From: Erythroxylum novogranatense
Lineage: Eukaryota; Streptophyta; Magnoliopsida; Malpighiales; Erythroxylaceae
Assembly: GCA_029891385.1 (NCBI GenBank)
Contig: CM057228.1
Location: forward strand, 83,998,964-84,062,963
Length of the DNA: 64,000 bases
Reading direction: 5' to 3'
Position numbers and translations under genes: made by a program. Below are positions 23,891 through 36,161 of this stretch, piece after piece; positions within the stretch are counted from its first letter, which is position 1, and the number at the start of each line of letters is the position of its first letter. The notes beneath the pieces were generated by a model. The model worked only from the letters and a program-made list of their open reading frames with translations, had not been told where the DNA came from and did not search any database.

Positions 23891-25624
23891 CCCTTCCTCA
23901 TCATCTTCTCTGCTGTTAAAGCCGAAACAATTCTAAGCGGACTTGCTTTTCTATCCCCTGAAAACACCACTCTCCTGCCATCGTCTAATTCGAATTCCAC
24001 TATCTTCCGCTTACAATCCAAACGGGCATTATAACTCTCTAAGGTATCCATCCCCAAAATCACATCTAATCCTCCCATCTTCAGTGGCATCAAATCTACC
24101 ACTAGAAGTCCTCCATCGAAACAAAGCTCACAGCCTCTATACACTTGACTAATCACAATGTACTGGCCGATCAAAGTACTCACCATTAGCGGAGTATCCA
24201 AAGGGCTCACAATTCTATCACATACAGGTATACTCGAGGAAACAAACGAATGAGTAGAACCCGGATCAATCAAAACAAGCACATCATTAGAAAATAACTG
24301 AACCGTACCAGTGACAACATCTGGAGCTGTCTCTGCATCCTCTCGAGTCATCGCAAACACCCTAGCTGGTGCCTGCCCTCTCGGTCTCCCTGGAAGACTC
24401 ACCCTCTTCGCCGCATCTGAACTACCCACTTCTGTCGAAGTCCTCTGTCCCACAGTCTCTGTCCTCTTGGGCACTGGCATCTGACTTCCGTCTCGTGGAG
24501 GCTGAGGGCACTCTCTAGCAATGTGCCCCTTCTCCCCACAGTTGAAGCAAGCTCCTGTCAATCTGTAGCACTCTCCTCTATGGGATCTTCCGCAGTGCTC
24601 ACACTTCGGGATAAATGACCTATCCCCATCTCCCCTTCTACCGCCGCCCACCGTTGAGGCTTGGTGAGAAACAGTAGAAGTCCTCATAGGCCTAGGTCGG
24701 CTCGCACCACTGCTCCTCTCCTCTGACTGAGTAGGGAAGCTCCTGGCACTCCTGTCAGGCATAGGAGTACTAGTGCTACCTCCCCTCCTGAATTGCTCTC
24801 TGCCCTTTCTCTTCTTGTTCACTGCACTCTTGATATTCTCAATATTTTCTACCCTAAAAGCTGCCTCAACTAACTGCTGGAAGTCACACAAATTTTGCAC
24901 TATCACCTTCTCTCTGATGGCCAAATGCAGTCCCGACTCAAACCGGCGACATCTAGCAGCCTCACTTAACATCAAATCCGAAGCATACCTCGCCAACTGA
25001 GTAAACCGACGCTCATACTCACCGACTGTCATCTCCCTCTGGCTAAGACTCAGAAACTCCCTCTGCTTCTGCTGAATGTAAACCTCTGATAGATACCTCT
25101 TCTTAAAAGCAGCCAAGAAGTTCTGCCATGACAACCCTACTGGTCTCATTTGACTGCCTGGCACAGTCTCCCACCAATGAAGAGCATCTCCCTGAAGCAA
25201 GCTAGCAGCATACACAACCCTCTCATCATCCTCACAATCCATCTGATCCATCACTCTCTCAGTCTTTCTCAACCAAGTCTCGGCTTCTTCTGGATCTGCT
25301 TTCCTAAAGAAGTCGTCTGCTCCATACTTCCTCAACCTATCAAACCGTCTCCCTTACAGTGGGGTGAAAGGAAGGTGTGGCATCGACCCATATGCGAACG
25401 AACGCCTGAGTAAAGGCCTGGAATAACCTCGGATCCAAAGGAGGCACTTGCTCCTGCGAAATTGGAGACTCCTGTGTCTGCGATGGCAGGGGCTCACTGC
25501 CTAGCTCTATAGAAGCCTCATCATTCCCTGGGGCTACTGACTCATCAGTCCTCTCCTCTCTAGTCGGAGAGTCAGGTGCAACGAATCCTTGCAAAGCTCC
25601 TTGTGTCCTTCTACGAGGTGGCAT
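23887..25624 (-). pseudogene. Element C gag-protease
   Basis: Starts MPPRRRTQGALQGF at 25624, about 160 bases after the primer site. An extra T near 25345 shifts the frame after HPTVRETV, and the rest runs open from 25335 to 23887. The capsid part has AETWLRKTERVMDQMDC, GDALHWWETVPG and GEYERRFTQLARYASD. Two zinc knuckles follow: CEHCGRSHRGEC and CFNCGEKGHIARECP. The protease active site is VLVLIDPGSTHSFVSS. A stop and frameshift at 23887-23890 separate protease from RT. With a single indel repaired the frame would be complete, so this is a recently dead copy. Gag forms the particle and packages RNA through the knuckles. Confidence 0.93.
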
Positions 25625-25784
25625 CGTACTCCTTTAATGGAAACACTAAGGATTAGCTACATGTCAATCTACATGTATGCATGATATGCATGTCACTTAA
25701 TGCAATCATTCAAATGCAACAAATAATCACATATCACACAATTCAGCCTACTACGCATTCTAAGCCGAGGACACTAAACCTAGG

Positions 25785-25797
25785 TGCTCTGATACTA
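25785..25797 (-). promoter_or_regulatory. Primer binding site of element C, tRNA-iMet
   Basis: The plus strand reads TGCTCTGATACTA, so the minus strand is TAGTATCAGAGCA, one mismatch from the initiator tRNA-Met complement. It lies 4 bases from the 5' LTR edge at 25802. Confidence 0.9.
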
Positions 25798-28573
25798 AAC
25801 ATGTTATGCCCGGGTCCCGGATCCTCATTCCCGAGGTGGCCTCTCGGGTTGCGCCCGCAACGAGTTCCCAAACATTCAGACCCGATCCCAACATCCATAT
25901 AAAGGTCAATTCGCACATGCATTTTTACACATACAAATCAAACATATAATCATTTGAGCTATGAATTAAATACCCCAAAAATCAAGGGCCACATGCCATT
26001 ACGATCCAAAAGCAATTCAACAAGTATGTTTAACCATACATAATAAGAAATATGTCTAAATCCCAAAATACATGAACATGCTCCATGATGATATGCTTGG
26101 AGGGCTAACTAAAGTACTAACTTAATACAAGCTCCTAAATGTCTTGGAGTGTCCGATGCCTTGCAAGATCAACGATCGTCTCGTTCCGCACCTAAGGAGG
26201 GGAGATAATGGGGTGAGCTGTGAAGCTCAGTGGCATATACATTTATAGCCATTGGCAACGAGCCACACAATTAAGCATATACATATATATATATGTATAC
26301 AAGCATATAGCAAGTCATCAAGCTATCAATGTACAATCGTCACAAGAATATGTCATATGCTTACACCATGCAACAATTCATCATGCATCATGCTCAGCAA
26401 ATCCATAATGAATGCACACAAATGGTTCGAGAGTTCTGTAAAAACGATCCGGATAAACTGAAGTTTATACCGTAAACTATCCGAGTCCGATTTCTCAAGG
26501 ATCTCGCGGCCTCAAGCAGGTAGCCGGGAGAAGGCTATACGTCGACGTGCACGTGACTTTTCATTTGTAACTCTCTTACCCAAACAAAGAACATAACGAT
26601 TCGTTTCATGCCCAAAACATTTTATCAAAGCTTTCATATTTTCCATTCTCTTCGTTCTTACACAATGTCATAACGCCTATCAAGGCAGTTTATAATCATG
26701 TTCACCATGCATTGCAATATTTCTCATAATTTAACACAAGCAGTGTCACACATATGCAAGCAAGCATACACATAGCGCCCATACACACAATAACCATAAA
26801 TATATTACCCACCTGATATCGCTCGAGAATCCAATTCACTGGTGTTCTTCCTCTTGCGATGGAATCAGGTCGGCTTGGTTTCCTAACACAAACCAAACTT
26901 TCATTCAATCAATATTCAAAGAAAATATTCAATAAGAGTGAAAATCCAAACTAAAGCACTAAAAGTCTCCACTCGACCTCCACCTAATATTCCGAACCTT
27001 AGAGGCTAATTCCGAACTTCCCTTCTTTATACAACTTGTAGCCCTTTATCTCTAGTTCTCAACGAATCCAAAATCATCTCAATTGGACATCTACACCAAA
27101 AGATGTGCCCAAAATACCAAAATATATCTTTGCTGGAAAACAGGGGTTTGCTCGTCGCGGCTAACGAGCTGTGCTCACAGCGGCATGCACGCAAGCGTGC
27201 GCCGCGACGAACACCCCTTCGCACATCGCGACGAATATTAATTCGCACATCGCGACGTTGCTCCCTTTCCACGCACGTCGCGACGAATTTAATTTCTACT
27301 CGTCGCGACGAACTCGCACGTCGTGGCGTGTTCATACGCACGTCGCGACGTATGGGCCTGGAGAACGACTCCGAAACCCGATTTCTAGCATTTTCCCACT
27401 TCAATCCTTTCCCTTTTCTAAATACAACACATCTAAACCTTAGATCAAGTCCTACACTACATTTCTAACCCAGTAGCAACTCAAAATCAGTCATAAACGC
27501 ATCAACCCAGGAAATCTAACCATTTATACCTTTCAAACCCTAAAACCACCGATTCTACTACATTCCACACCCTCTAAGTTAAATCTAACCAAAACAAGTT
27601 TAAACAGAGCGAAACTTACCCGGAAATACTTCGAATCTGTCGGAAATCCTCAAAGATCACAACTCTCTTTTTCTCTTCTCTTCTTCCTCCACCGACGGCT
27701 TCCTCTTCTTCTTTTCTCCTTTCCTCTTCTTTTCCTTTCCTTCTTCTCCTTCTAATTTCCTACTTAAGTCAAAGGAAGCATAAATGTAACATCCCACCCT
27801 CAATTGGAAGGGTAGAATAGTAAATTGGCATAGGATGTGCTAGATTGGGATTTCATAGGACTGCTTATGCATAATAGGATTGCTACATAGTCACAATTGT
27901 GCACATGAACTTACTGTACATGCATACATGACATTCCCGGTTTTCGTGCCTAAGACAATTTTATTGGGATTAGCATGATTTTTGGGGTTGGAAAATTATT
28001 CTGAGTGCGCCATAAATTGTTTTCTATTTTAAGGGATTTTTAGGAATTTTTCTGAATTTTTCTGGAGAAAATTCCCGGACCGGAAAAAATCGCCAATTGA
28101 TGAATCGGTCGATTTTTGGTAGCGAAAATTGTTATCCAATGACACTATAATATTGGGTATATTATTTTATGTTTGAAATTTGGGCCATTGGACTTGGATG
28201 GGTCAAATTTCACATTAGGGTTCTTAATAATCCTATTACATATTTTGTCTTATCTTATTTTTGTCTTTTCTTTAAGATGACACTTGTCCTAAGATTTTTA
28301 ATGCTTTTGTCTTATTCCTAGCTAATAACTACGGAAACTCATTGATTTAAAGACCATTCCTTGCTTTTTTTTCCATCTCCATCCGAAACCCTCCCATCTC
28401 CTTCTTCTTTATTGATTTCTCCTTCCTTCCTCCAAAACTCAAGAGTTCTTCTACTTGTAACCAAGTTATTTCCTTGCCATGATGATGATATACTTGCATG
28501 GGGTTAGAAGAAGTGGTTAGAGAGAATAGTTAAGAAAGAATTGAAGAGAATAGAAGAGTGGAAGCTTAAGTAG

Positions 28574-31190
28574 GTAAGTGTTTAAGTTAAGTTTTAATGA
28601 TGTGTTAATTATGAAGTTAAATGACATGGTAGTAGAAGCATTTATGGGGAGCATTTGTGCATTTACTTCATGATGATAGTGGTAGGTTTGAATGGGTTTA
28701 AATGTATACTTGGTTATGGATGAATGAATGACTATAGTTTTCCTTGATTTTGGCTTGGTTTGGATTGAGTTTGTAAGGTTAGATGAATGGAAAACTTAGG
28801 AAGATAATTTGTGTTAGTGCTGCCAACTTTTGTATAATCATGTAAATATATGTTGTGATGAATTTGTGGTTGAATTAGAGGTATAAATGGGTGCTTAGTG
28901 ATGTGTTATTGATATTAGAAGTGATAGGAGTTAGGTTGTAGTTGAAAAGCTGGAAAATGCAATTTGACCTATTGTAATGTTTTGCTCATAACTTATTGTG
29001 TAGGTGTGCAAATGAGGTGAAGTTTGTTCCCAATGAAACTTTGGGATGTTGGCTTCAATTTGGTGTGAAATAGGTGGTGTTAAATTGTAATGTTAGAAGG
29101 GTGAATTTGTGCATGGAAAGTTTCTGTTTGTAGGGTCTATGAACAGTACCCGCATATATGACCTGATTACTTTGTTGATTTTTCTAAATTAATTGAGATG
29201 GAATTAAGGAAAATGGTCTTCATGAAAGTTGAGGCATATTGAGTTAGATTTCCATTTCCACTGATCTTGCTAATTTTCGAGTTGTATATTGGGAGATATG
29301 AACTGATTACTATTGACTGGTTTTGAGCATTTTGATGAAACCCAGCCTAAGTGTTGGTTTTGTGAGCAGTCTGCTTGGGAGAAATTTTAGCAATTTTTGT
29401 GGACTGAATTGGTGTGAGTGATCTTCTGCAATGTTTTAAAGGAAGAAATTATCTTGAAAATGATATATGGCATGTAATTTTTGAAGGTCAGATTTGGGAG
29501 TTATGATTTTGTAAAAACTGAACCTAAACTAGGTTGTGAGTGGCTGATCATGGCAGTAACTTCCATAACAGTTTTGACATTGTTAGAAATCGAAATGGAA
29601 ATTGAGTTCTTCATGAAAATTGAAGTTAGAGAGCTTATCTTTTCAGGGATATAAGGTAGTGATTTTTGTGACATTTTTGCTAAGAGATATGCTGTTTGAA
29701 AAAATCATTGTCCAGATTGGTTTATTTCAGAGGGCTGATGCTTTGGTGAATTGTTTGACATTGTTAGCAAGTGAATTTGATTTTGGGTTGTTCATGAAAG
29801 TTGTAGATAACATTGTAAACTTACTGAGCATATTTATTGTATTATTTTTGACTGAGGAAATGAGTAGTTATTGAATTTGCAATGTACTTCCCTGTGTTGA
29901 TAGGTTTTGAGTAGGCAGTAGGTTTGATAGGATTTTTGACACCCTTAGGGGTGAAATTGATTTTTATGGTCTTCTTGAGAATTGTAGAGGGTTTCATGAT
30001 CTTTCCAATGAGATATAGTTGGTAATTTTCTGAATTGTGTGCAATGAGTTATGGGTGTTGAAAGTTGGCTTGAAATCAAGAAAATAAAGAAGGGAATAAG
30101 GGTTATGTACATATATAGATATTAATTGTTTAAGTTGAATTTTGGTTTCTTTTGTCAATTTCTTTTCCGTTCGACGTCCGATAGACCTGATTCTTGAGGC
30201 ATCGGATTCATAGAACATTTAATTTCATTTTGTGAGAAATTGGAAATTTTTGGACGGAAATTAGCGTGGCCCTGTGTAACTGAGCCTTTAATCACTTTTT
30301 TGTTTAATTGGGGACCTATAGAGGTCCGAATTGCACCGTCGCCGCCAATAGGTTTCTAATTTTAGACGGATTTTATTATGAGAAAATTTTGATTAGGGTC
30401 GGAATGCCATGAACATGCATTATACACGTTTACTTATTCCATGTGCATTGTTTGATATTTCTAATTATACGATTGGTAATGTGTACTCATTTCCATTGTT
30501 ATAGAGGCTCGATTGGAACGTCATCCCACTTAACGTTGCAGAGACTTCCGGCATTAGCTCGGAAGTTATTAGGTGAGTAACCTAGATGGTTCCTCGGTTA
30601 GTAAGTGTTTATAATTCGCACTTAGAACCCTGTGGAGAATAATGGTGGGAAAATTGTGTTTGTTTGTGTTCAATCATGGACGGAGGTCTAATGGATTGGA
30701 GAATTCGACATAGAAGTGTTGTATGTGATTTTCTTGCGATTACATGCGAGACTTATGTGTATATGTTGAGTTGGGATCGATCGATGTTGGTGTTGTTTTA
30801 TTTGGATATATGCATTTCATGCATAATTGCATGATCGAGAATTGACATTGTGACAGAGCGAGCCAACGAGAGCTTAAAGCTCAACGTGATTGGGCCTTGA
30901 GCCTGATGATTCGAGCCTATGGCTCACCGTTTAATGTGCCTTAATGGGACGATTCTGGTATTCGATCACAACAACGTAATAAATTAGAAAAGCGTCTCAT
31001 ACACATTTCATGTGCATTTGAATTGGTTCTTTTGATTGTTATGAAAATTATGTGGTACTACTAAATGTGATTTGGTGAGATAACTGTGTGTATCTGTGAT
31101 ATACTGTGTATATGCATGAATTGGGTGAACCATCGATGATGGTTCCTCACTGAGTTCGCAAACTCACCCAAAATTGCAAATTATTTTCAG
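28574..31190 (+). promoter_or_regulatory. Predicted spliced leader in B 5' LTR: long intron 1, 68-nt mini-exon, intron 2
   Basis: Donor GTAAGT at 28574, acceptor ATTGTTATAG ending 30504, exon 30505-30572 (68 nt), donor GTGAGT at 30573, acceptor TTATTTTCAG ending 31190. In the 3' LTR the exon is 38781-38848 and the acceptor ends at 39481. Hairpins GAACCATC/GATGGTTC (31127-31144) and GAGTTCGCAAACTC (31152-31165) precede the acceptor. GAGCTTAAAGCTC and GAGCCTATGGCTC hairpins lie within intron 2 (about 30868-30930). Intron 1 contains the 190-bp repeat block. Confidence 0.6.
29190..30060 (+). repeat. Degenerate ~180-200-bp repeats in B LTR
   Basis: The word CTTCATGAAAGTTGTAGA and variants recurs near 29219, 29422, 29611, 29791 and 29971, each time followed by CTTTCCAATGAGAT-like and GAGTTATGA-like words. 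The units are strongly diverged. The same block is in the 3' LTR (about 37560-38420) and, in another version, in LTRs D1 and D2. Element A LTRs lack it. Confidence 0.75.
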
Positions 31191-31545
31191 ACCGAGAGAG
31201 TAGACTTATAGCTCCGGAGGGCTTTTCTGCCGTGTAGATTGAGTTGGCAAGAGAAGTCATGGCAAAATTCGGTCATTGGCACTTTTGAGGATGACCTAGC
31301 TAGCTTTTGTTTGATTTTCTTTTGGAGTAATGTCTGTAACATACCGGTTGTGTAAATTTTCGCTTTGAGGTTATGAAATGAGAATTTATGGTTTCAAAAT
31401 TAGTGGATTTCATATTAATGCTTTATGATTTTGATGCCATGTGGAGTGTGAGCGATTGTTCAGTAGCGCACCTTTATCATAGGTGTGTGTGGAATGACCT
31501 ACTGGGCGCCCCGATACATATCCTAGGATAAGGGGTGCTGATAGG

Positions 31546-31558
31546 TGGTATCGAGTAT
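31546..31558 (+). promoter_or_regulatory. Element B primer binding site, altered
   Basis: TGGTATCGAGTAT stands where element A has TGGTATCAGAGCA. The CAG-to-CGA change is the recurring substitution in this part of B, so the true site may be intact. Confidence 0.8.
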
Positions 31559-31649
31559 AGTTTGGCATCTGTTGGGACTAGTATGTAATTAGGCTTGAAT
31601 TATTGTGAGAAATGCGTAAACCGATCGAGTTCTTGTTTTGTTTTAGGTC

Positions 31650-32990
31650 ATCCGTATTTGGTGATCGATTGATCAACCGGTGACCGAGGATCTGTAGGAG
31701 CTAGCAGAGAGTCCTCGGTGCCTCGATCTGAGGAGATACCTCCTAGAGTCCCCGTGAGATGGGAGAGGAGATACGATTTCTTTGCGTGGGGGTCATGAAC
31801 TTTATGGCAAGATGCACTCACTGAAGTCGAGGATGGTTGGAGAGGGTGAGAGAGTCCTTGATCAGATGGATTGCGAACTTGATGAGAGGTTCGATCACGC
31901 AGTATCTCTTCTGCAGGGCCCCGCTTATACATTATGGAAGACTGTCCCGGGCAGTACCACCAGACCTTGCTTACTAACATGGGCAGATTTTCTGAGGGCT
32001 TTTAGAGACAATTATATGCCCAAGGTGTATTTGGAAATGAAGATGCATGAGTTTTTGAGTCGAGGCGGGGTGGGATGACGATGGCAGAGTACGAGGTTAG
32101 GTTTAATGAGTTGATGGGATATGCTGCTACTGTGGTTTCCACTGAGACAGATAGGTGCCGGAGGTTTGAGATGGGGTTGAATCTAGAGATCCGTGCAGGA
32201 TTGGCCCGATCGATATGGGCTCCTTTATAGAGTTGAGAGCTGCTGCTTTGTGGGTAGAAGCGGTTGTGAGGCGTAGATAGGCGAGAGAGGGTCAAGGGTC
32301 TAGAGGAAGAGAGTTAGTAATGTCAGGCGCTCTGGTAGGAGTTTTAGCGAGCACAGTAGGACCTTGAGCTTCGGAGGATCGCATACGGTCGGGTTTTAGA
32401 CGAGAGGAGATTTTATGCATGGCAGCAGAGTGGCGAGAGGTTTTGGCGATTCCCCGATCTGTGAGCATTGCGAGAAGAGGCACATTGGAGAGTGCTGGCG
32501 ATTGAATGGAGCTTGCATTAAATGCGGCTCCATGGATCATCAGATTCGGGATTGCCCAGCTACATTGGGAGCTCAATCTGCTGGTAGTGGACAAGCCGGG
32601 AGTAGTACTACATTACAGCAGAGTAGAGTGGGTGGATCCGGGCGTGGATCCGGACAGAGGGGCCGAGGTAGAGGCCGAGGTAGGGCTGAGGGATCCTTTG
32701 TGAGGACTGATGGTCGGGGTAGCCGACCATAGTCCCAGGCCAGAGTATATGCCATGACGAGGCAGGAGGCCCAGGATTCCCCTGATGTTGTAGCTGGTAT
32801 GCTCCTTATTTCTGATTTTGAGGCGTTTGCATTACTGGATCTTGGATCCACACATTCTTTTATTGCACCTCATATGGCATGTAGATTGCATAGGAATCGG
32901 GAGATGTTATCATGGGCTAGAGGTGAGTACACCTCTATGTACTACTCTTGCATTGGGAGAGGTGCTGCAGGGATGCTCGATCCAGATTGA
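31650..32990 (+). pseudogene. Element B gag-protease, frameshifted
   Basis: A capsid segment (31782-32078) has RVLDQMDCELDERFDHAV and YMPKVYLEMKMHEFL. A zinc-knuckle segment (32415-32732) has CEHCEKRHIGEC and CIKCGSMDHQIRDC, followed by a Gly/Arg-rich stretch. Protease (32754-32990) has FALLDLGSTHSFIAP, with the active-site Asp present. Frames change several times, often at places where CAG in element A aligns with CG here. Confidence 0.85.
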
Positions 32991-33099
32991 TCAGCGGTGT
33001 TGAGGCGGACCTTATAGTGTTGCCTCCGAGAGATCGATGTGATTACGGGGATGGGTCGCTCGCGCCCATAGGGCTATCATGGGCTGCTATACTAAGGAG

Positions 33100-34498
33100 G
33101 TTGTATTAGAGTCTCTGGTCGACTAGAGCCGTGTTCAGAGGAGTTAGTCGGCGATACCGGCCGGATGATCTCTTTCCTTAGTGCCCCGAGATTGATGCAG
33201 GAGGTGTGGGGCATATCGGCTCATGTGGTTGACACGAGTTGAGCAGAGGCTTCAGGATATTCCGTGGTTAGGGAATTTCGGATGTGTTTCTGATGAGTTC
33301 TGGGTTTCTTGCGAATCGGGAGACAGAAATTTACCATTGACCTCGTTCAGTCGCTCTATATCTATACCTCCATATAGGATGGCTTTGTGGAACCGAGGGA
33401 GCTTAAGGCTCGATTCAGGAGTTGTTGGAGAAGGGCTTTATCGGACCTAGTGTTTCACCATGGGAGCTCTAGTTTTGTTTGTGAAGAAAAGGATGGGACT
33501 TTGAGGTCGTGCATCGATTCGAGGAGTTGAATCGGGTGTGATGAAGAATAAGTATCCTTGCCAAGGATTGATGACTTATTTGATCGATTCGCGAGGGGCT
33601 CGGTATTCACCAAGTTAGATCTGCGATCTGGTTACTATCGATTGAAGATAGCGAGGTGATGTGCTAAGAGTGCCTTGAGGAGCGGTATGGGCATTTGAGT
33701 TTCTAGTGATGCCGTTTGGGTTGACTAATGCCCGGATGTACCTTCATGGCCTTGATGAATAAGGTATTTCAGCCTACCGGATCGGTTTGTTATTGTGTTT
33801 ATTGATGACATTTTAGTGTATTCGAGGAATGAGCGGAGCATAGTGAGCATTTGAGGATTGTGTTGCAGACGATGAGGGGGAGACAGTTGTATGCCAAATT
33901 CAGTAAATGTGAATTTTGGCTGGATCAGGTGATATTTTTGGGACATATAGTGACTGGAGAGGGTATTCAGGTGGATCTGAGTAAGGTTGAGGCAGTGTTG
34001 AAGTGGGAGGCTCCTAGGAATGTGCCGGAGATTCAGAGTTTCCTCGGATTGGCTGGTTATTACCGGAGATTTGTCGAGGGGTTTTCATTGATCTCAGCCC
34101 CTCTGACAAAACTTCTGATGAAGAATGTACCATTCAGATGGAGTGAGGAGTGTCAGAGGAGCTTTGAGGAGCTGAAACATTGGTTGACTACTGCACCGGT
34201 GTTGGCTATTCCATCTGGGATTGGAGGATTTGTGGTATACAGTGATGCATCGCATCAGGGATTGGGGTGTGTTCTGATGCAGCACGGTAAAGTCATTGCC
34301 TATGCCTCGAGATAGCTGAGGTCTCACGAGGTAAACTATCCTGTTCATGATTTGGAGTTAGCTGCAGTAGTGTTTGCTTTGAAGATTTGGAGGCATTACC
34401 TGTATGGTGAGACTTTCCAAATCTTTACTGACCATAAGAGTTTGAGATATTTACTGAGCCAGAGAGAGTTGAATTTGAGACAGAGGAGATGACTTGAG
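33100..34498 (+). pseudogene. Element B reverse transcriptase and RNase H
   Basis: 33100-33850 can be followed only by switching frames ([37 protein letters not shown]). From 33851 the frame is open to 34315, with [35 protein letters not shown] and [21 protein letters not shown] replaces CAG at 34313-34315 after IAYASR. RNase H then reads on through [18 protein letters not shown] to a TGA in place of TGG near 34490. Damage is dense before 33850 and sparse after it, an abrupt change within one element. Confidence 0.88.
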
Positions 34499-36161
34499 TT
34501 GTTGAAGGACTATGACTGTACTATCGAGTATCACCCGGGGAAAGCCAATGTAATGACAGATGCTCTGAGTAGGAAGTCGCATACTAGTACAGCTCAGATT
34601 CAGGCAATGAGGTTGCCTAATTTGATTCAGTTGAGAGCTTTGAATGTTCATATGACTCTGGAGCAGGATGGAGTCTTATTGGCTACTTTGACACTGAGAC
34701 CGATGCTACTGGACAGGATCAGGAGAGTTCAGGACAAGGATCCTGTTATAGTGAGACTGATTGAAAAGGTAAAAGCTGATTCGAGTTCTGAATTTGAGTT
34801 GAGAGCTGAGACTTTATGGATAGTGCAGAGATTATGTGTGCCTGATGTGGATGATCTAAGGCGAGAGATATTGGAGGAGGCTCATATGGCCGCCTATGCT
34901 ATGCATCCTGGTACTACCAAGATGTATAACACTCTTAAGCAACATTTCGGTGGCTGGCATGAAGAAGCGGTAGCGAGTATGTTTGAGATGTATGGCGTGC
35001 CCGGCGGAGTTAAAGTGAGCACCGGGCTCGATAGAGGGAAGCTTCATTTGTTGCCTATTAGGAGTGGAAATGGGAGCAATTACCATGGATTTCATTATAG
35101 GGTTGCCTAGGGCCGAGGCGGCATGATGCTATCTGGTCATAGTGGACCGATTATTAAATCGGCCCATTTCTTGCTAGTAAGTGGAGAACAATACCATGGA
35201 TCAGTTGGCCCGTAAGTATGTGGTGAGATAGTGAGGCTGCACGGGGTCCCGATGTCGATAGTGTCGACGGGGATCCCAGATTTACTTGAGATTTTGGCGA
35301 GTCTGCGATGCGCTATGGGTACTATCTTTGAACTTGATCTGACATTTCATCCTCGAACAGATGGGTAGAGTGAGAGGACGATTAAGACTGTTGAGGATAT
35401 GCTTGAGCATGTGTATTGGAGTTGAGAGGAGCGTGGGATCGATTTAGCTCTGATTGAGTTTGCATACAACAATCATTATCACAGTAGCATCGGGATGGCA
35501 CCATATGAGGCATTGTATGGGCGACCGTGTAGATCACCGTTGTATTGGGATGAAGAGGGTGTCAGGATGATTGAGGGTCCAGAGTTGATTCAGGACACTT
35601 GTGGATCGAGTGAAACCGATTGGTCAATTAAAGACTCAAGACAGACAGAAGAGCTATGTGGATCAGTATAGGACGGACATTGAGTACAATGTGGGCGACA
35701 GAGTGTTCTTACGTGTGTCACCGTGGCGTGGTGTACTGAGATTTGGAAAAAAGGGTAAGTTAAGCCTTAGGTACATTGGTCCATATGAGATCACTGAGAG
35801 GATAGGACCTTTGGCCTACAGGCTAGCCTTACCGACCGAGATGTCTCAGTTACATGACGTCTTCTATGTGAGTATGCTCCGCAGATATCGGTCAGATCCG
35901 ACACATGTGATACCGGCTCAGGAGATTGAGGTATCGAGTAATCTGAGTTATGTAGAGGAGCCAATCCAAATAGTCGGGTCTCAGGTGAAACAGTTGAGGA
36001 ATAAGAGTATTCCACTAGTGAAGGTTCTCTGGAGGAACCACTCGACTGAAGAGGCTACTTGGGAGACCGAGGAGCATATGAGGAGACAGTATCATCACCT
36101 GTTCGCTCAATCAGGTAAGAATTTCGCGAACGAAATTTTTATTAGGAGAGGGGAATTGTAA
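34499..36161 (+). pseudogene. Element B integrase and chromodomain
   Basis: 34499-35110 holds GKANVMTDALSRK and the H-H half of the zinc region ([13 protein letters not shown]). The cysteine half and the core (35000-35600) are frame-shifted, though PRADGQ-like and [12 protein letters not shown] words are visible. 35601-36161 is open: [40 protein letters not shown], then the chromodomain VKVLWRNHSTEEATWETEEH, ending 36158-36160 at the LTR edge. The terminal codons read into the LTR, as in element A. Confidence 0.88.
36145..36156 (+). promoter_or_regulatory. Element B polypurine tract
   Basis: GGAGAGGGGAAT lies immediately before the 3' LTR start TGTAACATCCC at 36157. Confidence 0.9.

Larger units (their letters stand above)
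27785..31540 (+). repeat. Element B 5' LTR
   Basis: Starts TGTAACATCCCACCCTC. The end is slightly damaged (GGGGTGCTG where the 3' LTR has GGGGTGCTACA), so the last base is uncertain by a few positions. Compared with the 3' LTR, the region 30150-31540 carries many CAG/CTG-to-CG changes, while 27785-30150 is nearly identical. Confidence 0.93.

Noticed and set aside
31550..33850. Element B as an ancient, heavily mutated copy
   Set aside because: Its LTRs are near-identical, it is the innermost insertion, and damage is concentrated at CAG/CTG sites in blocks. Artefact explains this better than age.
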